DNA of 11,893 bases from QYOJ01 sp964642545 (GCA_964642545.1 CAZXQU010000079.1:1-11893), one strand, 5' to 3'; positions 1 to 7,814 are shown, counted from the stretch's first letter. The notes: generated by a model not told the origin, from the letters alone. Numbers and translations are program-made.

Positions 1-204
1 CGATTGAACCCCCGGAAGCAAGAGTTCGGGATGGAGACGCTGTTCGGTGTATCGTTCCAGGTAGTTCATTCCTGAGAAATCCCTCCCTTCAAGGAAGCCT
101 TCGTAAAATGAGCGCAGCGACTCCAGCGACTCTGCCCTGGCGAATCCGCAGTGGGAGAACCCCAGGGAGAGGGCGTGGGAGCGGATTTGAGCGTTGACGG
201 TCAT
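1..204 (-). CDS. queG: Epoxyqueuosine reductase QueG, N-terminal part (gene runs off the left edge)
   Basis: Reading the minus strand from the ATG at 204 gives 68 codons open to the window edge. The translation matches the QueG N-terminus: a short helix, then LGFSHCGFARAE, a segment ending in FSGMNYLERY, and RLHPELLLPGVQS, which corresponds to the family pattern (mGYMER....R.DPr.LvPGakS). QueG is a cytosolic cobalamin and 4Fe-4S enzyme that reduces epoxyqueuosine to queuosine at position 34 of GUN-anticodon tRNAs. The cobalamin and Fe-S cysteine regions lie outside the window, so activity cannot be judged. An in-frame stop lies upstream at 226-228, and ATG 204 is the only good start. The neighbouring plus-strand gene is divergent, with 90 bp between the two starts. 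ruvB, further right, points the same way. The family call is fairly sure despite the short length. Confidence 0.82.
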   Translation of the reverse strand, partial: MTVNAQIRSHALSLGFSHCGFARAESLESLRSFYEGFLEGRDFSGMNYLERYTEQRLHPELLLPGVQS

Positions 205-264
205 AGGAAATACCAAAATACGAAATTAAAAAATTGTTATCATCGCATAGAAATCAAATTTTTC

Positions 265-272
265 TAACTTTG
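265..272 (+). promoter_or_regulatory. Candidate -7 promoter element for the 1015-aa secreted protein gene
   Basis: TAACTTTG is an exact match to the Bacteroidota -7 consensus TAnnTTTG. A start of transcription a few bases downstream would leave a leader of about 15-18 nt before the ATG at 295. No convincing -33 TTTG is seen at the usual 19-21 bp spacing, so this is a half-site call. Confidence 0.45.
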
Positions 273-294
273 ATCGAACCAAAATCGATATGAA

Positions 295-3200
295 ATGAAA
301 AACGTTTTACTACTCACTATTCTCATTGTGTTCTTTAATCTAATCGGTTATACACAAAACAGGGACCTACAATCTCAGCGGACCATTACTACTCCTGGTA
401 AAAGCTTACAGATTGAATTCCAGGAAGGATCAGGAGTTTCCACGATCCAATCTCCGGCGTTAGCATCTGAACTTCTCTCACCTGGCCTTAACTGGCAAGC
501 TACTGATGGCGCTTCCATCGATAACTACGCGAAAGTTTCGACCCAGAGCGGTAAAACCGCTGCAGGATGGGGGTTGAACGACCAACGGCTTTCTCTTTAT
601 GGAAGCTCCGATGTTCCCGATTGGGAGGTCCCATTTTCTATCACCGCGTGGGACGAAGTAATCGATATGACTGAAGACGGTACTCGCATCGCAAACGGTG
701 TCAATGATCAGGTAGAGGTTTATGAACCGGCATCCTCCACGCCCATTTGGACAGCAACCATTTTACAGGTAATACGAGGAATCCAGATCCGTGATGATGG
801 ACAGCAGGTTTTTGTTGCTGCTGCCGATCCAGCTACCCAGGATTCATCATTCGTTTATTGTTTCAACGTGGGCCAGAATACCCCTCTTTGGACAAAATCC
901 TTCGCTGGTTATTACACAGCTCTGGTTCTGAGTAAAAACGGGAACCGTTTGATCCTTTGCGAGTATGGTGGCGGGAATAATAAATTGTTTGTTTTGAATC
1001 CAGCCACAGGCGACCAGATCTACCAAACTGTTTTTGCGAATCAGAATCCTCCTGCTATTTCCGACGACGGGAAATATATTGTCAGCGGCGATTATAGCGG
1101 ACATGTTTTTTTACTCGAATATTCAGAGACCTCGGCAACCTATACCGAGAGGTGGAATTACAGTGTAAACGGCGCCAACTCGTGGGTGGCCGGAATGGGC
1201 ATTTCGGGTGATGGCACCACCATCGCGGTTGGAACCCTGATCTTCACTAGCTCCGGAGGTTATGACGGAGAGTTGTATGTGTTTAACAACTATTCCCCGG
1301 TACCCTTGTGGATCTATCCCAACATGGGCGATATGGTTCAATGTGTAGATATTAGCTCCGATGGATCAATCATTGCCGCAGCCGGTTGGGGACCTTATGG
1401 CAATTCGGGGCCTGACGTTTTCCTGTTCCGCAAGCAAAGTAATGTGCCCTACCTCACAGTCAATTCACCTGGGTCCAATTTCTGTCTTGATCTCTCGGCC
1501 GACGGAAAACTTTGTGTTGCCGGCGGAAAAGCAGTACATGCGCGCGATTTCGGCATGGGTGGAAAACTTTTCAATATTAATTCTGATCTTGGTGGCGGAA
1601 TCCTGGATGGACTCGTCTTTAAATCAGGAGCTTCTCAACAGGCTGGCTCCATGATTGAAATCATTGGACTAGACAATTATTTTACCTATACGAATGAGGC
1701 TTCTGAGTACATTCTTAAGTATATCCCTGAAGGGACCTATACCGTAAAGTACTCAGCAGTCGGATACATCACACAGGAACTACCCGGGATTCAGATCACT
1801 GACGGCCAGGTCACTACCCAGGATGTCACCCTGTTACCCACCGCTCCTCCTCCAATGTACCTTACCGCTACTCAAGGGGCAGCGCTCACCGTTGATCTCA
1901 GCTGGCAACCCTCTTCAGCAGCAGGTATCACCGGATATAACATCTACAGGAAACAATTTTCCTTTGATTTTTATCCCCCTACACCTATCGGTACAGTCGG
2001 CCCCGGCGAAACCACCTTCAGCGACAACACAGCGCTTCCTCTGATCCATTATTATTACGCCGTAACCGGACAACTCTCTGGGAACCTGCAAACGCCGTAT
2101 TCAAACGATGCAGAAGGCTGGATTGCCACCGGCTTCATCACCGATGAGATTACTGCTTGGGTTGGTTCGACACCTACCATCGATGGGGTGATCAACCCCG
2201 GTGAGTGGAGTGATGCATTTGAAACAGATATCTCTAACTTTCTCGGACGTCGCGATAATATCACCCGGCCCATCGGCAGTGTGATGGCCTGGTTCAAGGT
2301 AAACCCGGGGAAAACTTCGCTGTATGTAGCAGTAGATAATACCTTCGATATGGTGATGGAAGATCATGATGAGGTTGCACTTTATGTTGACGACAACAAC
2401 GATGGCTTCTATCCTCCTCCCGGGGATAGTACCGAAGGCAATTACTGGGCAGCCCATTATGCTTCTGGCGATGTGATCAAATACCGTCCTATCTATAGCA
2501 ACGGTGGTGTTGGCAATACCATCTACCTGCCAAATCCTGAAATCGCGGTTTCTGCAGCAACGGGTCATCTGGTATATGAATTTGTGATTCCACTTGGTTC
2601 TGAAAATTATTATCAGATCGACTATAACAGTGAGGATCAGAGTGGCATTTTCATCTTTGCACTCGATGACCCCTCCAATTACGATGGATGGTGGCCGTGC
2701 CTGAACCAAAATATCTTCACTGCCGAAGGCTATGGTGTGATCACCTTCGGCGCCTTTGATTCGATTCCCCCGCCACCATTGAATCTTACGCTTGACAACC
2801 CGGTAGCTGAAAACATTATGCTACGCTGGGATCAACCAAATATCAGTGATTTTGACTATTTCAACATCTACTGGTCCACCGACGGCGGTGTCACCTTCCC
2901 GAACCTCGACAACACCATTGGTGTTCAGTATTTCATTACCGTCCCATCAAATGGGAACTACCAGTTCTATGTAACTACTGTCGATAAGGCTGGTCAGGAA
3001 TCAGTGCCTTCGAATATTGTGCAAACCAACGTTTATATTGGTATAGCGGAACCAGGCATAACAAATGATATTTCCATGATTAAGATGGGACCTAACCCAT
3101 TTGACGACCAGGTGACTATAGAGTTCAACATGCAGACCGGAACCCATTTGATCATCCGGGTTTCCGATATCAACGGGAAGCCTGTGAAAACACTCTATAA

Positions 3201-3342
3201 TGCCGACATTTCTGCCGGTCTTCATCAGTTAATTTGGGATGGAACGGATGAGATGGGGAATACCCTGAAGCCTGGGATCTTTCTGGTTCAGCTCTATACG
3301 CCAAACGGTCAACCGGTGTTTTTTAAGATGGTCAGGTACTGA
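295..3342 (+). CDS. Secreted multidomain T9SS substrate: seven-bladed beta-propeller, FnIII and CBM9-like domains
   Basis: A 1015-aa protein with a signal peptide (residues 1 to about 21, hydrophobic core then GYTQ). Seven repeats of the type hxhSxDGxxhhxG start near residues 123, 163, 210, 254, 301, 351 and 398, spaced 40-50 residues apart. This is what a seven-bladed WD40/quinoprotein-like propeller shows. Then follow a carboxypeptidase-regulatory-like beta-sandwich (about 433-516, with EGTYTVKYSAVGY), an FnIII domain (about 517-602), a CBM9/DUF1083-like domain (about 619-818, opening with TIDGVINPGEW), a second FnIII (about 824-916) and a type A T9SS sorting domain (about 926-1015, with GPNPFDDQ and GNTLKPGIFLVQL). 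It is likely exported by Sec, moved across the outer membrane by T9SS and anchored or released at the surface. No catalytic domain is recognised; an adhesive or carbohydrate-binding role is inference. It is convergent with ruvB, 18 bp apart, and seems monocistronic. Confidence 0.85.
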   Translation: MKNVLLLTILIVFFNLIGYTQNRDLQSQRTITTPGKSLQIEFQEGSGVSTIQSPALASELLSPGLNWQATDGASIDNYAKVSTQSGKTAAGWGLNDQRLSLYGSSDVPDWEVPFSITAWDEVIDMTEDGTRIANGVNDQVEVYEPASSTPIWTATILQVIRGIQIRDDGQQVFVAAADPATQDSSFVYCFNVGQNTPLWTKSFAGYYTALVLSKNGNRLILCEYGGGNNKLFVLNPATGDQIYQTVFANQNPPAISDDGKYIVSGDYSGHVFLLEYSETSATYTERWNYSVNGANSWVAGMGISGDGTTIAVGTLIFTSSGGYDGELYVFNNYSPVPLWIYPNMGDMVQCVDISSDGSIIAAAGWGPYGNSGPDVFLFRKQSNVPYLTVNSPGSNFCLDLSADGKLCVAGGKAVHARDFGMGGKLFNINSDLGGGILDGLVFKSGASQQAGSMIEIIGLDNYFTYTNEASEYILKYIPEGTYTVKYSAVGYITQELPGIQITDGQVTTQDVTLLPTAPPPMYLTATQGAALTVDLSWQPSSAAGITGYNIYRKQFSFDFYPPTPIGTVGPGETTFSDNTALPLIHYYYAVTGQLSGNLQTPYSNDAEGWIATGFITDEITAWVGSTPTIDGVINPGEWSDAFETDISNFLGRRDNITRPIGSVMAWFKVNPGKTSLYVAVDNTFDMVMEDHDEVALYVDDNNDGFYPPPGDSTEGNYWAAHYASGDVIKYRPIYSNGGVGNTIYLPNPEIAVSAATGHLVYEFVIPLGSENYYQIDYNSEDQSGIFIFALDDPSNYDGWWPCLNQNIFTAEGYGVITFGAFDSIPPPPLNLTLDNPVAENIMLRWDQPNISDFDYFNIYWSTDGGVTFPNLDNTIGVQYFITVPSNGNYQFYVTTVDKAGQESVPSNIVQTNVYIGIAEPGITNDISMIKMGPNPFDDQVTIEFNMQTGTHLIIRVSDINGKPVKTLYNADISAGLHQLIWDGTDEMGNTLKPGIFLVQLYTPNGQPVFFKMVRY

Positions 3343-3360
3343 TTATTTCTGGCGTTCGGG

Positions 3361-4383
3361 TTAAAACAGGTTCCCCTGATTTCCCGGGCTTAATCTTCCC
3401 AAGTGCCGGTAAGCCCGTTCTGTAGCTTCGCGGCCTCTCGGTGTACGTACCAGGAATCCCTCCTGGATGAGGAATGGTTCGTAGACCTCTTCGATTGTTC
3501 CGGCATCTTCCGATACGGCAGTAGCAATGGTAGTAAGGCCGACCGGACCTCCTTTGAACTTGTCGATGATCGTTGCCAGGATCTTGTTATCCATCTCGTC
3601 GAGACCGTAGATATCTACATTCATGGCACTGAGGGCATACTGACTAATCTTGAGGTTGATGATCCCGTCGCCTTTGATCTGTGCAAAATCCCTGACCCGT
3701 CGCAGGAGCAGATTGGCGATGCGGGGTGTTCCGCGGCTACGCCGGGCAATCTCAGCCGATGCTTTCTTATCAATGGAAACCTTAAGGATCTCGGCTGAAC
3801 GGCGCAGAATTTTTTCTATTATTTCGGCCGGGTAGTACGAAAGACGGGAGTTGATACCAAACCGTGAGCGCAGTGGAGCTGTGAGAAGCCCGGAGCGTGT
3901 GGTGGCACCGATGAGGGTGAACGGATTCAGCTTAATTTGGATGGAACGGGCATTGGGGCCAGTTTCGATCATGATGTCGATTTTGTAATCCTCCATTGCC
4001 GAGTAAAGATACTCTTCAATGACTGGCGAGAGCCGGTGGATCTCGTCAATAAACAAGACATCATGCTCATCAAGGTTAGTGAGCAGACCAGCCAGGTCGC
4101 CCGGTTTATCCAGTACAGGTCCTGAAGTTACCCTGATATTGACCTTCAGTTCATGGGCGATCACATGTGCAAGGGTTGTTTTGCCAAGTCCGGGAGGCCC
4201 ATGGAGCAGCACATGGTCGAGCGATTCGTTCCGCTGACGGGCTGCTTTCACGAAGACCTTTAGGTTTTCGATGATATCCTCCTGACCAGAGAATTCGAGA
4301 AACTCGATAGGCCTGAGTACCTGTTCTATTTCCTGGTCGGCATCGGAGAATGTTATTCCGGTAGGGTCTAGGTTTTCGTTCAT
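3361..4383 (-). CDS. ruvB: Holliday junction branch migration ATPase RuvB
   Basis: 340 aa from the ATG at 4383. An in-frame TTG three codons upstream (4392) is less likely because it overlaps a promoter-like site. RuvB is the hexameric AAA+ motor that, with RuvA, drives branch migration of Holliday junctions in recombinational repair. Visible motifs are Walker A GPPGLGKTT (residues 62-70), Walker B LFIDEIHRL (110-118), a sensor-1/arginine-finger stretch ATTRSGLLTAPLRSRFG (160-176) and the C-terminal winged helix (about 260-335, with GGPVGLTTIATAVSED and RTPRGREATERAYRHLG). Length and all key residues are normal for the family. It points the same way as queG, with the secreted-protein gene on the other strand between them. 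Its 5' end is divergent from the sigma-factor operon. Confidence 0.98.
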   Translation of the reverse strand: MNENLDPTGITFSDADQEIEQVLRPIEFLEFSGQEDIIENLKVFVKAARQRNESLDHVLLHGPPGLGKTTLAHVIAHELKVNIRVTSGPVLDKPGDLAGLLTNLDEHDVLFIDEIHRLSPVIEEYLYSAMEDYKIDIMIETGPNARSIQIKLNPFTLIGATTRSGLLTAPLRSRFGINSRLSYYPAEIIEKILRRSAEILKVSIDKKASAEIARRSRGTPRIANLLLRRVRDFAQIKGDGIINLKISQYALSAMNVDIYGLDEMDNKILATIIDKFKGGPVGLTTIATAVSEDAGTIEEVYEPFLIQEGFLVRTPRGREATERAYRHLGRLSPGNQGNLF

Positions 4384-4389
4384 GAAAAA

Positions 4390-4397
4390 CAAAAGTA
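4390..4397 (-). promoter_or_regulatory. Candidate -7 promoter element for ruvB
   Basis: On the minus strand this reads TACTTTTG, an exact match to TAnnTTTG. It ends 6 bp before the ATG at 4383, so a transcript from it would have little or no leader. No -33 TTTG is seen at normal spacing. The site overlaps the alternative TTG start, which favours the ATG. Confidence 0.35.
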
Positions 4398-4413
4398 TGA
4401 AATATAAAAACGC

Positions 4414-4421
4414 TAATTTTG
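4414..4421 (+). promoter_or_regulatory. Candidate -7 promoter element for the sigma-factor operon
   Basis: TAATTTTG matches TAnnTTTG exactly and lies 74 bp before the ATG at 4496. No -33 TTTG is found 19-21 bp upstream. If the operon is autoregulated by its own ECF factor, the true promoter could differ from the housekeeping form. Confidence 0.35.
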
Positions 4422-4495
4422 AAATCGATTAAAAAGCGGTTAAAAGACGCAACTTAGTCCAAAAACGATTGTCTAACAAATTGCAGGCTGGTCAG

Positions 4496-5044
4496 ATGCC
4501 GCTAGATCCGACAATTATTAATGGGTGTATAAAGGAGAAGAGGAGGGCGCAATACATGCTGTATCAGCACTTTGCTTCTCCCATGCTTGCTTTGTGCATG
4601 CGTTACTGCCGTAACCGGATGGAGGCTGAGGATGTACTTCAGGAAGGATTTATCAAGATCTTCCAGAAGATATCCACCTTCAGGCAAAGTGGTTCACTGG
4701 AGGGATGGGTTCGCAGGATTATGATAAACCAGGCGATTAACCACCTGAAGGCAAAGAAGCTGGTCTTCCTTGATACAGACCCCTACACGTTAGGGAACTG
4801 GATTCCGGATGAAGCACCGGCCGACCAGGCAGAACAACTCTTTAAACCCGAGGAGCTGATGGAAGCTATCCAGGAGCTGCCTCCGGGATACAAAGTGGTG
4901 TTCAGCTTATATGTGTTTGAAGGTTACAGTCATAAAGATATAGCTGAAGAATTGGAAATCTCGGAGAATACCTCCAAGTCGCAACTTTCGCGGGCAAGGA
5001 ATTATCTCCGGAAGAATCTGACTAAAAAAAAACAAGTAAGATAA
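4496..5044 (+). CDS. RNA polymerase sigma-70 factor, ECF subfamily
   Basis: 182 aa from the ATG at 4496. A TTG at 4469 would add nine residues that fit nothing in the family. Sigma region 2 spans about residues 13-85, with the core-binding and -10-recognition stretch EAEDVLQEGFIKIFQKI and the SLEGWVRRIMINQAINHLK segment. Region 4 spans about 120-175, with a helix-turn-helix (YSHKDIAEELEISENTSKSQ) for -35 recognition. There is no region 1.1 or 3, as expected for an ECF factor. It redirects RNA polymerase to a dedicated promoter set, which is unknown here. The next gene starts 7 bp after the stop and encodes a protein with an anti-sigma-like cytosolic head, so the two are probably a regulatory pair. 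The 3' end holds a run of nine A (5024-5032) within the LTKKKQ codons. Confidence 0.95.
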   Translation: MPLDPTIINGCIKEKRRAQYMLYQHFASPMLALCMRYCRNRMEAEDVLQEGFIKIFQKISTFRQSGSLEGWVRRIMINQAINHLKAKKLVFLDTDPYTLGNWIPDEAPADQAEQLFKPEELMEAIQELPPGYKVVFSLYVFEGYSHKDIAEELEISENTSKSQLSRARNYLRKNLTKKKQVR

Positions 5045-5051
5045 TCTGCAG

Positions 5052-6443
5052 ATGAGCGAAGAGAAATTTCATAAAGAGGACGAACAGGTTGACGACCTTT
5101 TCCGTAGTTCTCTTGGAGAGATGCGCACAGAGCCATCAGCAGAAGTATGGAGCAAGCTCAACCGACAGCTGTTTTGGTCTGAGATGTTGAGGTTTAACCT
5201 GACAAATCTTCCAAAAGCATTTTGGGGCATCATCCCAGCCGCCGCAATCATTATCGGTATTGCAATCTATCTTGGTACCGGCGACAACCAGTCAACACCA
5301 GTCCAGCCTGTTGAAAAGGAGAGTATCACTCTGGTACAGGAAGAAACCCAGCAGAATGACGTGACTACAACCCCTACCAACCTCATCACTGCACCGCTGC
5401 ACCAAGGGACCACTGCTATAACCCCCACAAACGAACCACTAAACCACGGCACCACTGCTGTTACCCACACATCGACACCACTGAACTACGGCACCAATAC
5501 GGTTGAAATGTACGATGTTAATGAAGTTCATTCCACCCCGTTGCCATCAGATGAATATATGGCATTGGTTAAAGGGATTCCATTTGAAATTCAACCAATG
5601 CGACCACTATTTTCGGAACCCATGCTTACCGGATACATAGACACAGGCCTGATTATACTGTCCTTGCCTGCAATTCCACAGAAGAGATCCGGGGAGAACA
5701 CACCCATACCAACCCGTCAACCATTTTCACATTCGCTCGATATTGGTCTCAACATCACGCCTGATATGGTGTTTTATAACACGTCATCTGGCTCCTTCAA
5801 ATACAATTATACCTTTGATTTAGGAGCCCGGTACAACATAGGGAGGTTCTATATCCAGAGCGGTGCGGGACTGACCTACTCTTCTGATATTGGCGACTAT
5901 GCAATATCCTACCTGAAAAACGACAGTGTTGGTTTTTATTATACGATCAACTCTTTCACTATTGAACCAGGAAACCCGGAAGAACCTTATTTTGAGACCA
6001 AGCAAGTGACAGTGTACGATTCGGTCGAATACCTGTACGACTACAGTACAAAAAACAAGTATTACTACATCCAGGTTCCGCTCAATGTCGGGTACCGGAT
6101 CATCAACAAACCTACTTGGAGACTTTCTGTTGAAGCAGGCCTTATTTACGCTTACCTGGTCTCTGTCAATGAACCTGCTCCTGCCTTCTTCGTTCCTGAA
6201 GGGAGAATTCTAGATATCGAGCGGAGAACACCACAGCGAAACAATCATTCGCTGGGATTAACAGGAGGCATCAGCGTTGAATATCAATTTGCCAAAAACT
6301 TCTTTCTTTTAATCGAACCGGCTTTTAAATACTACTTACAAGCTATTGAGGAGAACAGCAGCAGGGGCGACAAGCAGCCATACAGCGTTGGGTTGAGAGC
6401 TGGTATCTGGTACAGGATGAATTTTAATAACAAGACAAGATGA
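5052..6443 (+). CDS. Putative sigma regulator: cytosolic head, one TM helix, repeat linker, C-terminal outer-membrane beta-barrel
   Basis: 463 aa. Residues 1-55 are charged and soluble, with VDDLFRSSL and PSAEVWSKLNRQL, the type of head often found in Bacteroidota proteins encoded next to ECF sigma factors. Residues about 56-76 form one hydrophobic helix (AFWGIIPAAAIIIGIAIYLG). Residues 77-226 are a Thr/Pro/Asn-rich linker containing three 14-residue repeats (114-155). Residues about 227-463 alternate polar and aromatic/hydrophobic positions in strands such as FDLGARYNIGRFYIQSGAGL and end in SVGLRAGIWYRMNF, as in the PorT/OMP_b-brl barrel family. The gene starts 7 bp after the sigma factor and overlaps the next gene by 4 bp. 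A role as anti-sigma or outer-membrane-coupled sensor is inference from position and layout. Alternatively, the helix could act as a late signal sequence for an ordinary barrel protein. Confidence 0.8.
   Translation: MSEEKFHKEDEQVDDLFRSSLGEMRTEPSAEVWSKLNRQLFWSEMLRFNLTNLPKAFWGIIPAAAIIIGIAIYLGTGDNQSTPVQPVEKESITLVQEETQQNDVTTTPTNLITAPLHQGTTAITPTNEPLNHGTTAVTHTSTPLNYGTNTVEMYDVNEVHSTPLPSDEYMALVKGIPFEIQPMRPLFSEPMLTGYIDTGLIILSLPAIPQKRSGENTPIPTRQPFSHSLDIGLNITPDMVFYNTSSGSFKYNYTFDLGARYNIGRFYIQSGAGLTYSSDIGDYAISYLKNDSVGFYYTINSFTIEPGNPEEPYFETKQVTVYDSVEYLYDYSTKNKYYYIQVPLNVGYRIINKPTWRLSVEAGLIYAYLVSVNEPAPAFFVPEGRILDIERRTPQRNNHSLGLTGGISVEYQFAKNFFLLIEPAFKYYLQAIEENSSRGDKQPYSVGLRAGIWYRMNFNNKTR
5391..5516 (+). repeat. 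Three imperfect 42-bp tandem repeats encoding 14-residue units
   Basis: Units lie at 5391-5432, 5433-5474 and 5475-5516, in frame. They encode APLHQGTTAITPTN, EPLNHGTTAVTHTS and TPLNYGTNTVEMYD. The pattern xPLxxGTxxhxxxx is kept while the bases have diverged, and the third unit is degenerate at its end. They sit in the linker between the membrane helix and the predicted barrel, so copy number would set linker length. Confidence 0.75.
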
Positions 6444-7681
6444 ACCGACAAACGATACTTATTTTCTCACTCTGTTTCTGTGCCTTATGGACTTTTGCGC
6501 AACTTGCGGGCAAGAACTGCGAAGCCTCATTCACTTATATGCAGGATCAGGTTAACCATCTCATTGTTAACTTTACAAATACTTCAACTGGGGACATCAC
6601 AAATTTCTACTGGGATTTTGGAGACGGTTCCGCATCTCACGTTGAAAACCCTTCACATGCCTTTCCCTCTGAGGGCCAGTTCACCGTATGCCTAACGGTT
6701 TCAAACACCGATACCCTTAATCCCTGTTTCGATAATTACTGTGTAAAGGTAAAGGTGGATCTCCTCCAACTTTATAACGTCGGTGGACTTCTCTTTGCAG
6801 GAAACTACCCTATTAACAACCCGGCCCCCACCGGCGACACTGCTTTTGCTTACCTCTACAAATTTGAGTCAACCCATCTCGTCCCCGTCGACTCCCTTTT
6901 TTTTACTAACCTTGGTTATTTTTGGTTTACAGGTGTTAAGGAAGGCAAGTACTTTCTGAAGACGGGATTGGTAGAATCATCCGTACGCTTTGCAAATTAT
7001 CTTCCTGCATACCATGGCGATTGCCTTCACTGGACTGATGCCGACACCCTCTTTGTGGATCAGGACATTTTCAACTTGACTATCCAAATGGTTCAGGCGA
7101 AGCCTATGACACTCGGAAACGGATTTATCCATGGGAATATCCTGATAGAGCAAAACAACGGAGTAACAATCCCTATGGAAAAGGGTCAGGTGGTGCTTGC
7201 TGATGCTTCAGGAGTACCCTATAGTTGTACCTATTCAAGTCCATCTGGAGAATTTTTCTTTGAGTATATTCCACAGGGTGAGTATCAGATTTTCGGAGAA
7301 TATACGTCAAGATTCTCTCAAAAGATCGACCTGTTACTGGATGAGAATTCACCAAATGCCGATAGTCTTGAACTGAAACTTTTTGCTTCCATTTCAGGGA
7401 TTGACAATCCTTATCCCATACAAACAGATATAGTAACCGTATACCCAAATCCCGTGAATATGATACTTAATGTGCGGATAACAGAGAAGCAGACGGAGGC
7501 GGTAAAGATGCATATTTACAACCATATGGGACAATGTATGATGACAGAGGAATGGATTTTTCCTTCAGGCAAGTTCCAACATGAGATAAACGTATCGGAG
7601 CTCCCGGGCGCTATTTACCTTATTACCATTGGGGATTCACACTCCCACTGGCAGGTGACAAAAAAATTTGTTAAAAATTGA
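6440..7681 (+). CDS. Secreted PKD-domain protein with T9SS type A sorting domain
   Basis: 413 aa. A signal peptide (about 1-20, ending in WTFAQ) is followed by a PKD domain (about 28-107) with the hallmark FYWDFGDGSASHVENPSHAF and FTVCLTVSN. Two beta-sandwich segments follow (about 112-215 and 226-310) with the G-x-F/Y-x-F...G-x-Y pattern of carboxypeptidase-regulatory/CNA-B-like domains (SPSGEFFFEYIPQGEYQIFG). The tail (about 328-413) has TVYPNPVNMILNVRI and ends in a lysine-rich strand, as in type A T9SS sorting domains. It is likely exported by Sec and then T9SS to the surface. Its ATG overlaps the stop of the barrel protein (ATGA), which suggests translational coupling. No enzymatic domain is seen. 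It may be a surface structural protein or the output of the sigma system; the latter is inference. A run of eight T lies inside the gene (6897-6904). Confidence 0.87.
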   Translation: MNRQTILIFSLCFCALWTFAQLAGKNCEASFTYMQDQVNHLIVNFTNTSTGDITNFYWDFGDGSASHVENPSHAFPSEGQFTVCLTVSNTDTLNPCFDNYCVKVKVDLLQLYNVGGLLFAGNYPINNPAPTGDTAFAYLYKFESTHLVPVDSLFFTNLGYFWFTGVKEGKYFLKTGLVESSVRFANYLPAYHGDCLHWTDADTLFVDQDIFNLTIQMVQAKPMTLGNGFIHGNILIEQNNGVTIPMEKGQVVLADASGVPYSCTYSSPSGEFFFEYIPQGEYQIFGEYTSRFSQKIDLLLDENSPNADSLELKLFASISGIDNPYPIQTDIVTVYPNPVNMILNVRITEKQTEAVKMHIYNHMGQCMMTEEWIFPSGKFQHEINVSELPGAIYLITIGDSHSHWQVTKKFVKN

Positions 7682-7790
7682 ATCATCAGGGCAATCTTTT
7701 ATATTCGGGTTATCTTGATAGTTAAATTAACAAGGCTATAACTTGTCCTTTATATGCTAAACGTACAAATCCTTCAGCCCCTATCCTGAT

Positions 7791-7814
7791 AAAATCTCCT
7801 TCCTGAGATTTTTT
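7791..7814 (+). terminator. Intrinsic terminator of the sigma-factor operon
   Basis: An 8-bp stem (AAAATCTC at 7791-7798 with GAGATTTT at 7805-7812) around a 6-nt CTTCCT loop runs into six T (7809-7814). It lies 110 bp after the PKD gene stop and before the Usp promoter. The rest of the 206-bp gap holds no recognisable gene. Confidence 0.65.

Noticed and set aside
273..289. ATCGA-N7-TCGAT dyad before the 1015-aa gene
   Set aside because: Arms of only 5 bp in an AT-rich leader are expected by chance.
2101..2709. 202-codon minus-strand open frame
   Set aside because: It lies wholly inside the 1015-aa gene, antisense to its CBM9-like region, and its translation has no recognisable domain. It is a shadow frame.
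3343..3360. Terminator between the 1015-aa gene and ruvB
   Set aside because: The 18-bp gap contains no stem with a following T run. Any terminator would have to lie within the coding ends.
4469..4495. TTG start for the sigma factor
   Set aside because: The extra nine residues do not match the family, and the ATG at 4496 gives a normal-length ECF factor.
5024..5032. Nine-A tract near the sigma factor stop, possible slippage or frameshift into the next gene
   Set aside because: Loss of one A leads to TAA at 5037-5039. Gain of one A leads to TGA at 5053-5055. Neither frame continues into the barrel protein, so no fusion would form.
5391..5516. Tandem repeats considered as a CRISPR array
   Set aside because: The units are contiguous without spacers, diverged, in frame and inside a coding region.
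6897..6904. Eight-T run inside the PKD gene as a phase-variable site
   Set aside because: The tract is short and fits normal phenylalanine codons (DSLFFTN). No evidence of an alternate frame was seen.
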